DNA of 28,891 bases from Euglena gracilis. Taxonomy: Eukaryota; Euglenozoa; Euglenophyceae; Euglenales; Euglenaceae. This document shows, piece by piece, positions 11,401 to 23,529 of this stretch (the first letter of the stretch is position 1; every line of letters starts with the position of its first letter). The position numbers and the translations under genes were made by a program. A model generated the notes under the pieces. That model was not told where the DNA came from and did no database searches. It saw nothing but the letters and a program-made list of their open reading frames with translations. Location of the stretch: contig CAAHFI012017545.1 in assembly GCA_900893395.1 (NCBI GenBank), forward strand, positions 1-28,891, given 5' to 3'.

Positions 11401-12699
11401 CGGCCCGGGCTGCCTGGGGGTGGGCCTCATCAGTGGAGTCCCCCAGCGCCCTTCTCTCCAGACCACAGCTGTCTTGAATGCCGCGTCGGTGAGCTTGACC
11501 TTGCTTCTGCCGCGGGGCACGAGCCGTGGGGGCCGACCTGCTCTGAAAAAAGCAGGGGAGACAAACCCGTTCTGAGAAAAACGGGCGAGCTCCGGCTCCT
11601 CCTCACCCGTTGTGGGGTGACCACGGTTTCCCGTGTAGCTCTCTCTTCTTCCACTTGGGACTTCGGTGGTTTCGGCCCGGGCTGCCTGGGGGTGGGCCTC
11701 ATCAGTGGAGTCCCCCAGCGCCCTTCTCTCCAGACCACAGCTGTCTTGAATGCCGCGTCGGTGAGCTTGACCTTGCTTCTGCCGCGGGCACGAGCCGTGG
11801 GGGCCGACCTGCTCTGAAAAAAGCAGGGGAGACAAACCCGTTCTGAGAAAAACGGGCGAGCTCCGGCTCCTCCTCACCCGTTGTGGGGTGACCACGGTTT
11901 CCCGTGTAGCTCTCTCTTCTTCCACTTGGGACTTCGGTGGTTTCGGCCCGGGCTGCCTGGGGGTGGGCCTCATCAGTGGAGTCCCCCAGCGCCCTTCTCT
12001 CCAGACCACAGCTGTCTTGAATGCCGCGTCGGTGAGCTTGACCTTGCTTCTGCCGCGGGCACGAGCCGTGGGGCCGACCTGCTCTGAAAAAAGCAGGGGA
12101 GACAAACCCGTTCTGAGAAAAACGGGCGAGCTCCGGCTCCTCCTCACCCGTTGTGGGGTGACCACGGTTTCCCGTGTAGCTCTCTCTTCTTCCACTTGGG
12201 ACTTCGGTGGTTTCGGCCCGGGCTGCCTGGGGGTGGGCCTCATCAGTGGAGTCCCCCAGCGCCCTTCTCTCCAGACCACAGCTGTCTTGAATGCCGCGTC
12301 GGTGAGCTTGACCTTGCTTCTGCCGCGGGCACGAGCCGTGGGGGCCGACCTGCTCTGAAAAAAGCAGGGGAGACAACCCGTTCTGAGAAAAACGGGCGAG
12401 CTCCGGCTCCTCCTCACCCGTTGTGGGGTGACCACGGTTTCCCGTGTAGCTCTCTCTTCTTCCACTTGGGACTTCGGTGGTTTCGGCCCGGGCTGCCTGG
12501 GGGTGGGCCTCATCAGTGGAGTCCCCCAGCGCCCTTCTCTCCAGACCACAGCTGTCTTGAATGCCGCGTCGGTGAGCTTGACCTTGCTTCTGCCGCCGGG
12601 GCACGAGCCGTGGGGGCCGACCTGCTCTGAAAAAAGCAGGGGAGACAACCCGTTCTGAGAAAAACGGGCGAGCTCCGGCTCCTCCTCACCCGTTGTGGG

Positions 12700-15402
12700 G
12701 TGACCACGGTTTCCCGTGTAGCTCTCTCTTCTTCCACTTGGGACTTCGGTGGTTTCGGCCCGGGCTGCCTGGGGGTGGGCCTCATCAGTGGAGTCCCCCA
12801 GCGCCCTTCTCTCCAGACCACAGCTGTCTTGAATGCCGCGTCGGTGAGCTTGACCTTGCTTCTGCCGCGGGCACGAGCCGTGGGGCCGACCTGCTCTGAA
12901 AAAAGCAGGGAGACAACCCGTTCTGAGAAAAACGGGCGAGCTCCGGCTCCTCCTCACCCGTTGTGGGGTGACCACGGTTTCCCGTGTAGCTCTCTCTTCT
13001 TCCACTTGGGACTTCGGTGGTTTCGGCCCGGGCTGCCTGGGGTGGGCCTCATCAGTGAGTCCCCCAGCGCCCTTCTCTCCAGACCACAGCTGTCTTGAAT
13101 GCCGCGTCGGTGAGCTTGAACCTTGCTTCTGCCGCCGGGCACGAGCCGTGGGGCCGACCTGCTCTGAAAAAAGCAGGGGAGACAACCCGTTCTGAGAAAA
13201 ACGGGCGAGCTCCGGCTCCTCCTCACCCGTTGTGGGGACCACGGTTTCCCGTGTAGCTCTCTCTTCTTCCACTTGGGACTTCGGTGGTTTCGGCCCGGGC
13301 TGCCTGGGGGTGGGCCTCATCAGTGGAGTCCCCCAGCGCCCTTCTCTCCAGACCACAGCTGTCTTGAATGCCGCGTCGGTGAGCTTGACCTTGCTTCTGC
13401 CGCGGGCACGAGCCGTGGGGGCCGACCTGCTCTGAAAAAAGCAGGGGAGAACAACCCGTTCTGAGAAAAACGGGAGAGCTCCGGCTCCTCCTCACCCGTT
13501 GTGGGTGACCACGGTTTCCCGTGTAGCTCTCTCTTCTTCCACTTGGGACTTCGGTGGTTTCGGCCCGGGCTGCCTGGGGTGGGCCTCATCAGTGGAGTCC
13601 CCCAGCGCCCTTCTCTCCAGACCACAGCTGTCTTGAATGCCGCGCGGTGAGCTTGAACCTTGCTCTGCCGCCGGGCACGAGCCGTGGGGGCCGACCTGCT
13701 CTGAAAAAAGCAGGGAGACAACCCGTTTCTGAGAAAAACGGGCGAGCTCCGGCTCCTCCTCACCCGTTGTGGGGTGACCACGGTTTCCCGTGTAGCTCTC
13801 TCTTCTTCCAACTTGGGACTTCGGTGTTTCGGCCCGGGCTGCCTGGGGGTGGGCCTCATCAGTGGAGTCCCCCAGCGCCCTTCTCTCCAGACCACAGCTG
13901 TCTTGAATGCCGCGCGGTGAGCTTGAACCTTGCTTCTGCCGCGGGCACGAGCCGTGGGGGCCGACCTGCTCTGAAAAAAAGCAGGGGAGACAACCCCGTT
14001 CTGAGAAAAAACGGGCGAGCTCCCTCCTCCTCTCACCCTTTTCTCTCTGACCACGGTCTTTCCCGTGTCTCTCTCTCTCGCTCTCTCTTTCTTCCACTTG
14101 GGACTTCGGTGGTTTCGGCCCGGGCTGCCTGGGGGTGGGCCTCATCAGTGGAGTCCCCAGCGCCCTTCTCTCCAGACCACAGCTGTCTTGAATGCCGCGT
14201 CGGTGAGCTTGAACCTTGCTTCTGCCGCCGGGCACGAGCCGTGGGGGCCGACCTGCTCTGAAAAAAGCAGGGGAGACAAACCCGTTCTGAGAAAAACGGG
14301 CGAGCTCCGGCTCCTCCTCACCGTTGTGGGGTGACCACGGTTTCCCGTGTAGCTCTCTCTTCTTCCACTTGGGACTTCGGTGGTTTCGGCCCGGGCTGCC
14401 TGGGGGTGGGCCTCATCAGTGGAGTCCCCAGCGCCCTTCTCTCCAGACCACAGCTGTCTTGAATGCCGCGGCGGTGAGCTTGACCTTGCTTCTGCCGCGG
14501 GGCACGAGCCGTGGGGCCGACCTGCTCTGAAAAAAGCAGGGAGACAACCCGTTCTGAGAAAAACGGGCGAGCTCCGGCTCCTCCTCACCCGTTGTGGGTG
14601 ACCACGGTTTCCCGTGTAGCTCTCTCTCTTCCACTTGGGACTTCGGTGGTTTCGGCCCGGGCTGCCTGGGGGTGGGCCTCATCAGTGGAGTCCCCCAGCG
14701 CCCTTCTCTCCAGACCACAGCTGTCTTGAATGCCGCGTCGGTGAGCTTGACCTTGCTTCTGCCGCGGGCACGAGCCGTGGGGCCGACCTGCTCTGAAAAA
14801 AGCAGGGGAGACTAACCCGTTCTGAGAAAACGGGCGAGCTCCGGCTCCTCCTCACCCGTTGTGGGTGACCACGGTTTCCCGTGTAGCTCTCTTCTTCCAC
14901 TTGGGACTTCGGTGGTTTCGGCCCGGGCTGCCTGGGGGGGCCTCATCAGTGGAGTCCCCCAGCGCCCTTCTCTCCAGACCACAGCTGTCTTGAATGCCGC
15001 GTCGGTGAGCTTGACCTTGCTTCTGCCGCGGGGCACGAGCCGTGGGGGCCGACCTGCTCTGAAAAAAGCAGGGGAAGACAAACCCGTTCTGAGAAAAACG
15101 GGCGAGCTCCGGCTCCTCCTCACCCGTTGTGGGTGACCACGGTTTCCCGTGTAGCTCTCTCTTCTTCCACTTGGGACTTCGGTGGTTTCGGCCCGGGCTG
15201 CCTGGGGTGGCCTCATCAGTGGAGTCCCCCAGCGCCCTTCTCTCCAGACCACAGCTGTCTTGAATGCCGCGTCGGTGAGCTTGACCTTGCTTCTGCCGCG
15301 GGGCACGAGCCGTGGGGGCCGACCTGCTCTGAAAAAAGCAGGGGAGACAAACCCGTTCTGAGAAAAACGGGCGAGCTCCGGCTCCTCCTCACCCGTTGTG
15401 GG
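12700..15402. repeat. Diverged internal patch of about ten copies
   Basis: Copy spacing becomes irregular (about 266-281 bp) and several differences cluster. Seen are gaaccttg in place of gaccttg (about 13,118, 13,655, 13,925, 14,211), gccgccggg in place of gccgcggg (about 13,131, 13,668, 14,225), a G for T in gcgtcggtg (14,471), loss of that T in two copies (about 13,644 and 13,914), and a T for A in gacaaaccc (14,813). The G at 14,471 and the T at 14,813 recur in the 3' edge of the array but not in the homogenised blocks. The patch therefore looks like an edge-type segment enclosed between two homogenised blocks. Confidence 0.85.
14020..14096. repeat. CT-expanded variant copy inside the array
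   Basis: In this single copy the usual cggctcctcctcacccgttg stretch has become pyrimidine-rich (ctccctcctcctctcaccc, then ttttctctctgacc). The CT tract after cccgtg is also lengthened, with tctctctctctcgctctctctttc in place of a short tract. Sequence on both sides is normal unit sequence. The same position of the unit is where the whole array ends in a long (CT)n tract at 27.6 kb. The tract may have grown by slippage here independently, or this copy may be a relic of an array end. Confidence 0.8.
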
Positions 15403-18400
15403 GTGACCACGGTTTCCCGTGTAGCTCTCTCTTCTTCCACTTGGGACTTCGGTGGTTTCGGCCCGGGCTGCCTGGGGGTGGGCCTCATCAGTGGAGTCCC
15501 CCAGCGCCCTTCTCTCCAGACCACAGCTGTCTTGAATGCCGCGTCGGTGAGCTTGACCTTGCTTCTGCCGCGGGCACGAGCCGTGGGGCCGACCTGCTCT
15601 GAAAAAAGCAGGGGAGACAACCCGTTCTGAGAAAAACGGGCGAGCTCCGGCTCCTCCTCACCCGTTGTGGGGTGACCACGGTTTCCCGTGTAGCTCTCTC
15701 TTCTTCCACTTGGGACTTCGGTGGTTTCGGCCCGGGCTGCCTGGGGGTGGGCCTCATCAGTGGAGTCCCCCAGCGCCCTTCTCTCCAGACCACAGCTGTC
15801 TTGAATGCCGCGTCGGTGAGCTTGACCTTGCTTCTGCCGCGGGCACGAGCCGTGGGGGCCGACCTGCTCTGAAAAAAGCAGGGGAGACAACCCGTTCTGA
15901 GAAAAACGGGCGAGCTCCGGCTCCTCCTCACCCGTTGTGGGGTGACCACGGTTTCCCGTGTAGCTCTCTCTTCTTCCACTTGGGACTTCGGTGGTTTCGG
16001 CCCGGGCTGCCTGGGGGTGGGCCTCATCAGTGGAGTCCCCCAGCGCCCTTCTCTCCAGACCACAGCTGTCTTGAATGCCGCGTCGGTGAGCTTGACCTTG
16101 CTTCTGCCGCGGGGCACGAGCCGTGGGGGCCGACCTGCTCTGAAAAAAGCAGGGGAGACAAACCCGTTCTGAGAAAAACGGGCGAGCTCCGGCTCCTCCT
16201 CACCCGTTGTGGGGTGACCACGGTTTCCCGTGTAGCTCTCTCTTCTTCCACTTGGGACTTCGGTGGTTTCGGCCCGGGCTGCCTGGGGTGGGCCTCATCA
16301 GTGGAGTCCCCCAGCGCCCTTCTCTCCAGACCACAGCTGTCTGAATGCCGCGTCGGTGAGCTTGACCTTGCTTCTGCCGCGGGCACGAGCCGTGGGGGCC
16401 GACCTGCTCTGAAAAAAGCAGGGAGACAAACCCGTTCTGAGAAAAACGGGCGAGCTCCGGCTCCTCCTCACCCGTTGTGGGGTGACCACGGTTTCCCGTG
16501 TAGCTCTCTCTTCTTCCACTTGGGACTTCGGTGGTTTCGGCCCGGGCTGCCTGGGGGTGGGCCTCATCAGTGGAGTCCCCCAGCGCCCTTCTCTCCAGAC
16601 CACAGCTGTCTTGAATGCCGCGTCGGTGAGCTTGACCTTGCTTCTGCCGCGGGGCACGAGCCGTGGGGGCCGACCTGCTCTGAAAAAAGCAGGGGAGACA
16701 AACCCGTTCTGAGAAAAACGGGCGAGCTCCGGCTCCTCCTCACCCGTTGTGGGGTGACCACGGTTTCCCGTGTAGCTCTCTCTTCTTCCACTTGGGACTT
16801 CGGTGGTTTCGGCCCGGGCTGCCTGGGGGTGGGCCTCATCAGTGGAGTCCCCCAGCGCCCTTCTCTCCAGACCACAGCTGTCTTGAATGCCGCGTCGGTG
16901 AGCTTGACCTTGCTTCTGCCGCGGGGCACGAGCCGTGGGGGCCGACCTGCTCTGAAAAAAGCAGGGGAGACAAACCCGTTCTGAGAAAAACGGGCGAGCT
17001 CCGGCTCCTCCTCACCCGTTGTGGGGTGACCACGGTTTCCCGTGTAGCTCTCTCTTCTTCCACTTGGGACTTCGGTGGTTTCGGCCCGGGCTGCCTGGGG
17101 GTGGGCCTCATCAGTGGAGTCCCCCAGCGCCCTTCTCTCCAGACCACAGCTGTCTTGAATGCCGCGTCGGTGAGCTTGACCTTGCTTCTGCCGCGGGCAC
17201 GAGCCGTGGGGCCGACCTGCTCTGAAAAAAGCAGGGGAGACAAACCCGTTCTGAGAAAAACGGGCGAGCTCCGGCTCCTCCTCACCCGTTGTGGGGTGAC
17301 CACGGTTTCCCGTGTAGCTCTCTCTTCTTCCACTTGGGACTTCGGTGGTTTCGGCCCGGGCTGCCTGGGGGTGGGCCTCATCAGTGGAGTCCCCAGCGCC
17401 CTTCTCTCCAGACCACAGCTGTCTTGAATGCCGCGTCGGTGAGCTTGACCTTGCTTCTGCCGCGGGCACGAGCCGTGGGGGCCGACCTGCTCTGAAAAAA
17501 GCAGGGGAGACAAACCCGTTCTGAGAAAAACGGGCGAGCTCCGGCTCCTCCTCACCCGTTGTGGGTGACCACGGTTTCCCGTGTAGCTCTCTCTTCTTCC
17601 ACTTGGGACTTCGGTGGTTTCGGCCCGGGCTGCCTGGGGGTGGGCCTCATCAGTGGAGTCCCCCAGCGCCCTTCTCTCCAGACCACAGCTGTCTTGAATG
17701 CCGCGTCGGTGAGCTTGACCTTGCTTCTGCCGCGGGCACGAGCCGTGGGGGCCGACCTGCTCTGAAAAAAGCAGGGGAGACAAACCCGTTCTGAGAAAAA
17801 CGGGCGAGCTCCGGCTCCTCCTCACCCGTTGTGGGGTGACCACGGTTTCCCGTGTAGCTCTCTCTTCTTCCACTTGGGACTTCGGTGGTTTCGGCCCGGG
17901 CTGCCTGGGGGTGGGCCTCATCAGTGGAGTCCCCCAGCGCCCTTCTCTCCAGACCACAGCTGTCTTGAATGCCGCGTCGGTGAGCTTGACCTTGCTTCTG
18001 CCGCGGGCACGAGCCGTGGGGGCCGACCTGCTCTGAAAAAAGCAGGGGAGACAAACCCGTTCTGAGAAAAACGGGCGAGCTCCGGCTCCTCCTCACCCGT
18101 TGTGGGGTGACCACGGTTTCCCGTGTAGCTCTCTCTTCTTCCACTTGGGACTTCGGTGGTTTCGGCCCGGGCTGCCTGGGGGTGGGCCTCATCAGTGGAG
18201 TCCCCCAGCGCCCTTCTCTCCAGACCACAGCTGTCTTGAATGCCGCGTCGGTGAGCTTGACCTTGCTTCTGCCGCGGGCACGAGCCGTGGGGGCCGACCT
18301 GCTCTGAAAAAAGCAGGGGAGACAAACCCGTTCTGAGAAAAACGGGCGAGCTCCGGCTCCTCCTCACCCGTTGTGGGGTGACCACGGTTTCCCGTGTAGC

Positions 18401-21400
18401 TCTCTCTTCTTCCACTTGGGACTTCGGTGGTTTCGGCCCGGGCTGCCTGGGGGTGGGCCTCATCAGTGGAGTCCCCCAGCGCCCTTCTCTCCAGACCACA
18501 GCTGTCTTGAATGCCGCGTCGGTGAGCTTGACCTTGCTTCTGCCGCGGGGCACGAGCCGTGGGGGCCGACCTGCTCTGAAAAAAGCAGGGGAGACAAACC
18601 CGTTCTGAGAAAAACGGGCGAGCTCCGGCTCCTCCTCACCCGTTGTGGGGTGACCACGGTTTCCCGTGTAGCTCTCTCTTCTTCCACTTGGGACTTCGGT
18701 GGTTTCGGCCCGGGCTGCCTGGGGGTGGGCCTCATCAGTGGAGTCCCCCAGCGCCCTTCTCTCCAGACCACAGCTGTCTTGAATGCCGCGTCGGTGAGCT
18801 TGACCTTGCTTCTGCCGCGGGCACGAGCCGTGGGGGCCGACCTGCTCTGAAAAAAGCAGGGGAGACAACCCGTTCTGAGAAAAACGGGCGAGCTCCGGCT
18901 CCTCCTCACCCGTTGTGGGGTGACCACGGTTTCCCGTGTAGCTCTCTCTTCTTCCACTTGGGACTTCGGTGGTTTCGGCCCGGGCTGCCTGGGGGTGGGC
19001 CTCATCAGTGGAGTCCCCCAGCGCCCTTCTCTCCAGACCACAGCTGTCTTGAATGCCGCGTCGGTGAGCTTGACCTTGCTTCTGCCGCGGGCACGAGCCG
19101 TGGGGGCCGACCTGCTCTGAAAAAAGCAGGGGAGACAAACCCGTTCTGAGAAAAACGGGCGAGCTCCGGCTCCTCCTCACCCGTTGTGGGGTGACCACGG
19201 TTTCCCGTGTAGCTCTCTCTTCTTCCACTTGGGACTTCGGTGGTTTCGGCCCGGGCTGCCTGGGGGTGGGCCTCATCAGTGGAGTCCCCCAGCGCCCTTC
19301 TCTCCAGACCACAGCTGTCTTGAATGCCGCGTCGGTGAGCTTGACCTTGCTTCTGCCGCGGGGCACGAGCCGTGGGGGCCGACCTGCTCTGAAAAAAGCA
19401 GGGGAGACAACCCGTTCTGAGAAAAACGGGCGAGCTCCGGCTCCTCCTCACCCGTTGTGGGGTGACCACGGTTTCCCGTGTAGCTCTCTCTTCTTCCACT
19501 TGGGACTTCGGTGGTTTCGGCCCGGGCTGCCTGGGGGTGGGCCTCATCAGTGGAGTCCCCCAGCGCCCTTCTCTCCAGACCACAGCTGTCTTGAATGCCG
19601 CGTCGGTGAGCTTGACCTTGCTTCTGCCGCGGGGCACGAGCCGTGGGGGCCGACCTGCTCTGAAAAAAGCAGGGGAGACAAACCCGTTCTGAGAAAAACG
19701 GGCGAGCTCCGGCTCCTCCTCACCCGTTGTGGGGTGACCACGGTTTCCCGTGTAGCTCTCTCTTCTTCCACTTGGGACTTCGGTGGTTTCGGCCCGGGCT
19801 GCCTGGGGGTGGGCCTCATCAGTGGAGTCCCCCAGCGCCCTTCTCTCCAGACCACAGCTGTCTTGAATGCCGCGTCGGTGAGCTTGACCTTGCTTCTGCC
19901 GCGGGCACGAGCCGTGGGGGCCGACCTGCTCTGAAAAAAGCAGGGGAGACAAACCCGTTCTGAGAAAAACGGGCGAGCTCCGGCTCCTCCTCACCCGTTG
20001 TGGGGTGACCACGGTTTCCCGTGTAGCTCTCTCTTCTTCCACTTGGGACTTCGGTGGTTTCGGCCCGGGCTGCCTGGGGGTGGGCCTCATCAGTGGAGTC
20101 CCCCAGCGCCCTTCTCTCCAGACCACAGCTGTCTTGAATGCCGCGTCGGTGAGCTTGACCTTGCTTCTGCCGCGGGGCACGAGCCGTGGGGGCCGACCTG
20201 CTCTGAAAAAAGCAGGGGAGACAAACCCGTTCTGAGAAAAACGGGCGAGCTCCGGCTCCTCCTCACCCGTTGTGGGGTGACCACGGTTTCCCGTGTAGCT
20301 CTCTCTTCTTCCACTTGGGACTTCGGTGGTTTCGGCCCGGGCTGCCTGGGGGTGGGCCTCATCAGTGGAGTCCCCCAGCGCCCTTCTCTCCAGACCACAG
20401 CTGTCTTGAATGCCGCGTCGGTGAGCTTGACCTTGCTTCTGCCGCGGGGCACGAGCCGTGGGGGCCGACCTGCTCTGAAAAAAGCAGGGGAGACAACCCG
20501 TTCTGAGAAAAACGGGCGAGCTCCGGCTCCTCCTCACCCGTTGTGGGGTGACCACGGTTTCCCGTGTAGCTCTCTCTTCTTCCACTTGGGACTTCGGTGG
20601 TTTCGGCCCGGGCTGCCTGGGGGTGGGCCTCATCAGTGGAGTCCCCCAGCGCCCTTCTCTCCAGACCACAGCTGTCTTGAATGCCGCGTCGGTGAGCTTG
20701 ACCTTGCTTCTGCCGCGGGGCACGAGCCGTGGGGGCCGACCTGCTCTGAAAAAAGCAGGGGAGACAACCCGTTCTGAGAAAAACGGGCGAGCTCCGGCTC
20801 CTCCTCACCCGTTGTGGGGTGACCACGGTTTCCCGTGTAGCTCTCTCTTCTTCCACTTGGGACTTCGGTGGTTTCGGCCCGGGCTGCCTGGGGGTGGGCC
20901 TCATCAGTGGAGTCCCCCAGCGCCCTTCTCTCCAGACCACAGCTGTCTTGAATGCCGCGTCGGTGAGCTTGACCTTGCTTCTGCCGCGGGCACGAGCCGT
21001 GGGGGCCGACCTGCTCTGAAAAAAGCAGGGGAGACAACCCGTTCTGAGAAAAACGGGCGAGCTCCGGCTCCTCCTCACCCGTTGTGGGGTGACCACGGTT
21101 TCCCGTGTAGCTCTCTCTTCTTCCACTTGGGACTTCGGTGGTTTCGGCCCGGGCTGCCTGGGGGTGGGCCTCATCAGTGGAGTCCCCCAGCGCCCTTCTC
21201 TCCAGACCACAGCTGTCTTGAATGCCGCGTCGGTGAGCTTGACCTTGCTTCTGCCGCGGGCACGAGCCGTGGGGGCCGACCTGCTCTGAAAAAAGCAGGG
21301 GAGACAAACCCGTTCTGAGAAAAACGGGCGAGCTCCGGCTCCTCCTCACCCGTTGTGGGGTGACCACGGTTTCCCGTGTAGCTCTCTCTTCTTCCACTTG

Positions 21401-22713
21401 GGACTTCGGTGGTTTCGGCCCGGGCTGCCTGGGGGTGGGCCTCATCAGTGGAGTCCCCCAGCGCCCTTCTCTCCAGACCACAGCTGTCTTGAATGCCGCG
21501 TCGGTGAGCTTGACCTTGCTTCTGCCGCGGGCACGAGCCGTGGGGCCGACCTGCTCTGAAAAAAGCAGGGGAGACAAACCCGTTCTGAGAAAAACGGGCG
21601 AGCTCCGGCTCCTCCTCACCCGTTGTGGGGTGACCACGGTTTCCCGTGTAGCTCTCTCTTCTTCCACTTGGGACTTCGGTGGTTTCGGCCCGGGCTGCCT
21701 GGGGTGGGCCTCATCAGTGGAGTCCCCCAGCGCCCTTCTCTCCAGACCACAGCTGTCTTGAATGCCGCGTCGGTGAGCTTGACCTTGCTTCTGCCGCGGG
21801 GCACGAGCCGTGGGGGCCGACCTGCTCTGAAAAAAGCAGGGGAGACAAACCCGTTCTGAGAAAAACGGGCGAGCTCCGGCTCCTCCTCACCCGTTGTGGG
21901 GTGACCACGGTTTCCCGTGTAGCTCTCTCTTCTTCCACTTGGGACTTCGGTGGTTTCGGCCCGGGCTGCCTGGGGGTGGGCCTCATCAGTGGAGTCCCCC
22001 AGCGCCCTTCTCTCCAGACCACAGCTGTCTTGAATGCCGCGTCGGTGAGCTTGACCTTGCTTCTGCCGCCGGGCACGAGCCGTGGGGGCCGACCTGCTCT
22101 GAAAAAAGCAGGGGAGACAAACCCGTTCTGAGAAAAACGGGCGAGCTCCGGCTCCTCCTCACCCGTTGTGGGGTGACCACGGTTTCCCGTGTAGCTCTCT
22201 CTTCTTCCACTTGGGACTTCGGTGGTTTCGGCCCGGGCTGCCTGGGGGTGGGCCTCATCAGTGGAGTCCCCCAGCGCCCTTCTCTCCAGACCACAGCTGT
22301 CTTGAATGCCGCGTCGGTGAGCTTGACCTTGCTTCTGCCGCGGGCACGAGCCGTGGGGGCCGACCTGCTCTGAAAAAAGCAGGGGAGACAAACCCGTTCT
22401 GAGAAAAACGGGCGAGCTCCGGCTCCTCCTCACCCGTTGTGGGGTGACCACGGTTTCCCGTGTAGCTCTCTCTTCTTCCACTTGGGACTTCGGTGGTTTC
22501 GGCCCGGGCTGCCTGGGGGGGGCCTCATCAGTGGAGTCCCCCAGCGCCCTTCTCTCCAGACCACAGCTGTCTTGAATGCCGCGTCGGTGAGCTTGACCTT
22601 GCTTCTGCCGCGGGCACGAGCCGTGGGGGCCGACCTGCTCTGAAAAAAGCAGGGGAGACAAACCCGTTCTGAGAAAAACGGGCGAGCTCCGGCTCCTCCT
22701 CACCCGTTGTGGG
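15403..22713. repeat. Homogenised array block 2 (mainly three-A copies)
   Basis: About 27 near-identical copies. Unlike the start of block 1, most carry gacaaaccc (three A's); exceptions include copies starting near 18,650, 19,191, 20,277, 20,548 and 20,819. Minor changes are short G-run differences (for example near 16,286, 17,392, 21,702 and 22,516) and one gccgccggg copy near 22,066. The different dominant variant suggests this block was homogenised separately from block 1. Confidence 0.85.
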
Positions 22714-23529
22714 GTGACCACGGTTTCCCGTGTAGCTCTCTCTTCTTCCACTTGGGACTTCGGTGGTTTCGGCCCGGGCTGCCTGGGGGTGGGCCTCATC
22801 AGTGGAGTCCCCAGCGCCCTTCTCTCCAGACCACAGCTGTCTTGAATGCCGCGTCGGTGAGCTTGACCTTGCTTCTGCCGCGGGGCACGAGCCGTGGGGC
22901 CGACCTGCTCTGAAAAAAGCAGGGGAGACAACCCGTTCTGAGAAAAACGGGCGAGCTCCGGCTCCTCCTCACCCGTTGTGGGGTGACCACGGTTTCCCGT
23001 GTAGCTCTCTTCTTCTTCCACTTGGGACTTCGGTGGTTTCGGCCCGGGCTGCCTGGGGGTGGGCCTCATCAGTGGAGTCCCCCAGCGCCCTTCTCTCCAG
23101 ACCACAGCTGTCTTGAATGCCGCGTCGGTGAGCTTGAACCTTGCTTCTGCCGCCGGGCACGAGCACGAGCCGTGGGGCGACCTGCTCTGAAAAAAGCAGG
23201 GGAGACAACCCGTTCTGAGAAAAACGGGCGAGCTCCGGCTCCTCCTCACCCGTTGTGGGGTGACCACGGTTTCCCGTGTAGCTCTCTCTTCTTCCACTTG
23301 GGACTTCGGTGGTTTCGGCCCGGGCTGCCTGGGGGTGGGCCTCATCAGTGGAGTCCCCCAGCGCCCTTCTCTCCAGACCAAGCTGTCTTGAATGCCGCGT
23401 CGGTGAGCTTGACCTTGCTTCTGCCGCGGGGCACGAGCCGTGGGGGCCGACCTGCTCTGAAAAAACAGGGGAGACAAACCCGTTCTGAGAAAAACGGGCG
23501 AGCTCCGGCTCCTCCTCACCCGTTGTGGG
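22714..23529. repeat. Small diverged patch of three copies
   Basis: Three consecutive copies carry more changes than their neighbours. They show a lengthened tcttcttcttcc tract near 23,008, gaacc together with gccgccggg near 23,137-23,155, a small duplication (cacgagcacgagcc) near 23,158, a missing base in ccagaccaagctg near 23,380, and a missing base in the A-loop hairpin near 23,465. The pairing of gaacc with gccgccggg is the edge-type combination also seen at 13.1, 13.7, 14.2, 26.6 and 27.4 kb. Confidence 0.75.

Larger units (their letters stand above)
1600..12699. repeat. Homogenised array block 1
   Basis: About 41 near-identical copies. Five consecutive 270-bp copies at 1871-3220, and another five at 6201-7550, show no differences by eye. 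The other copies differ mainly by one extra G (gccgcgggg) and/or one extra A (gacaaaccc). Copies with two A's dominate the first part (to about 7.5 kb), and copies with three A's become common from there to about 12.1 kb. Such runs of identity indicate recent unequal exchange or gene conversion, provided the assembly is right. Confidence 0.9.

Noticed and set aside
11158-13356. 732-codon open frame on the - strand, and similar 400-660 codon frames on both strands of the array
   Set aside because: All are periodic translations of the 90-codon repeat. They overlap one another in several frames and begin or end at chance one-base variants. No domain, codon pattern or promoter supports a gene.
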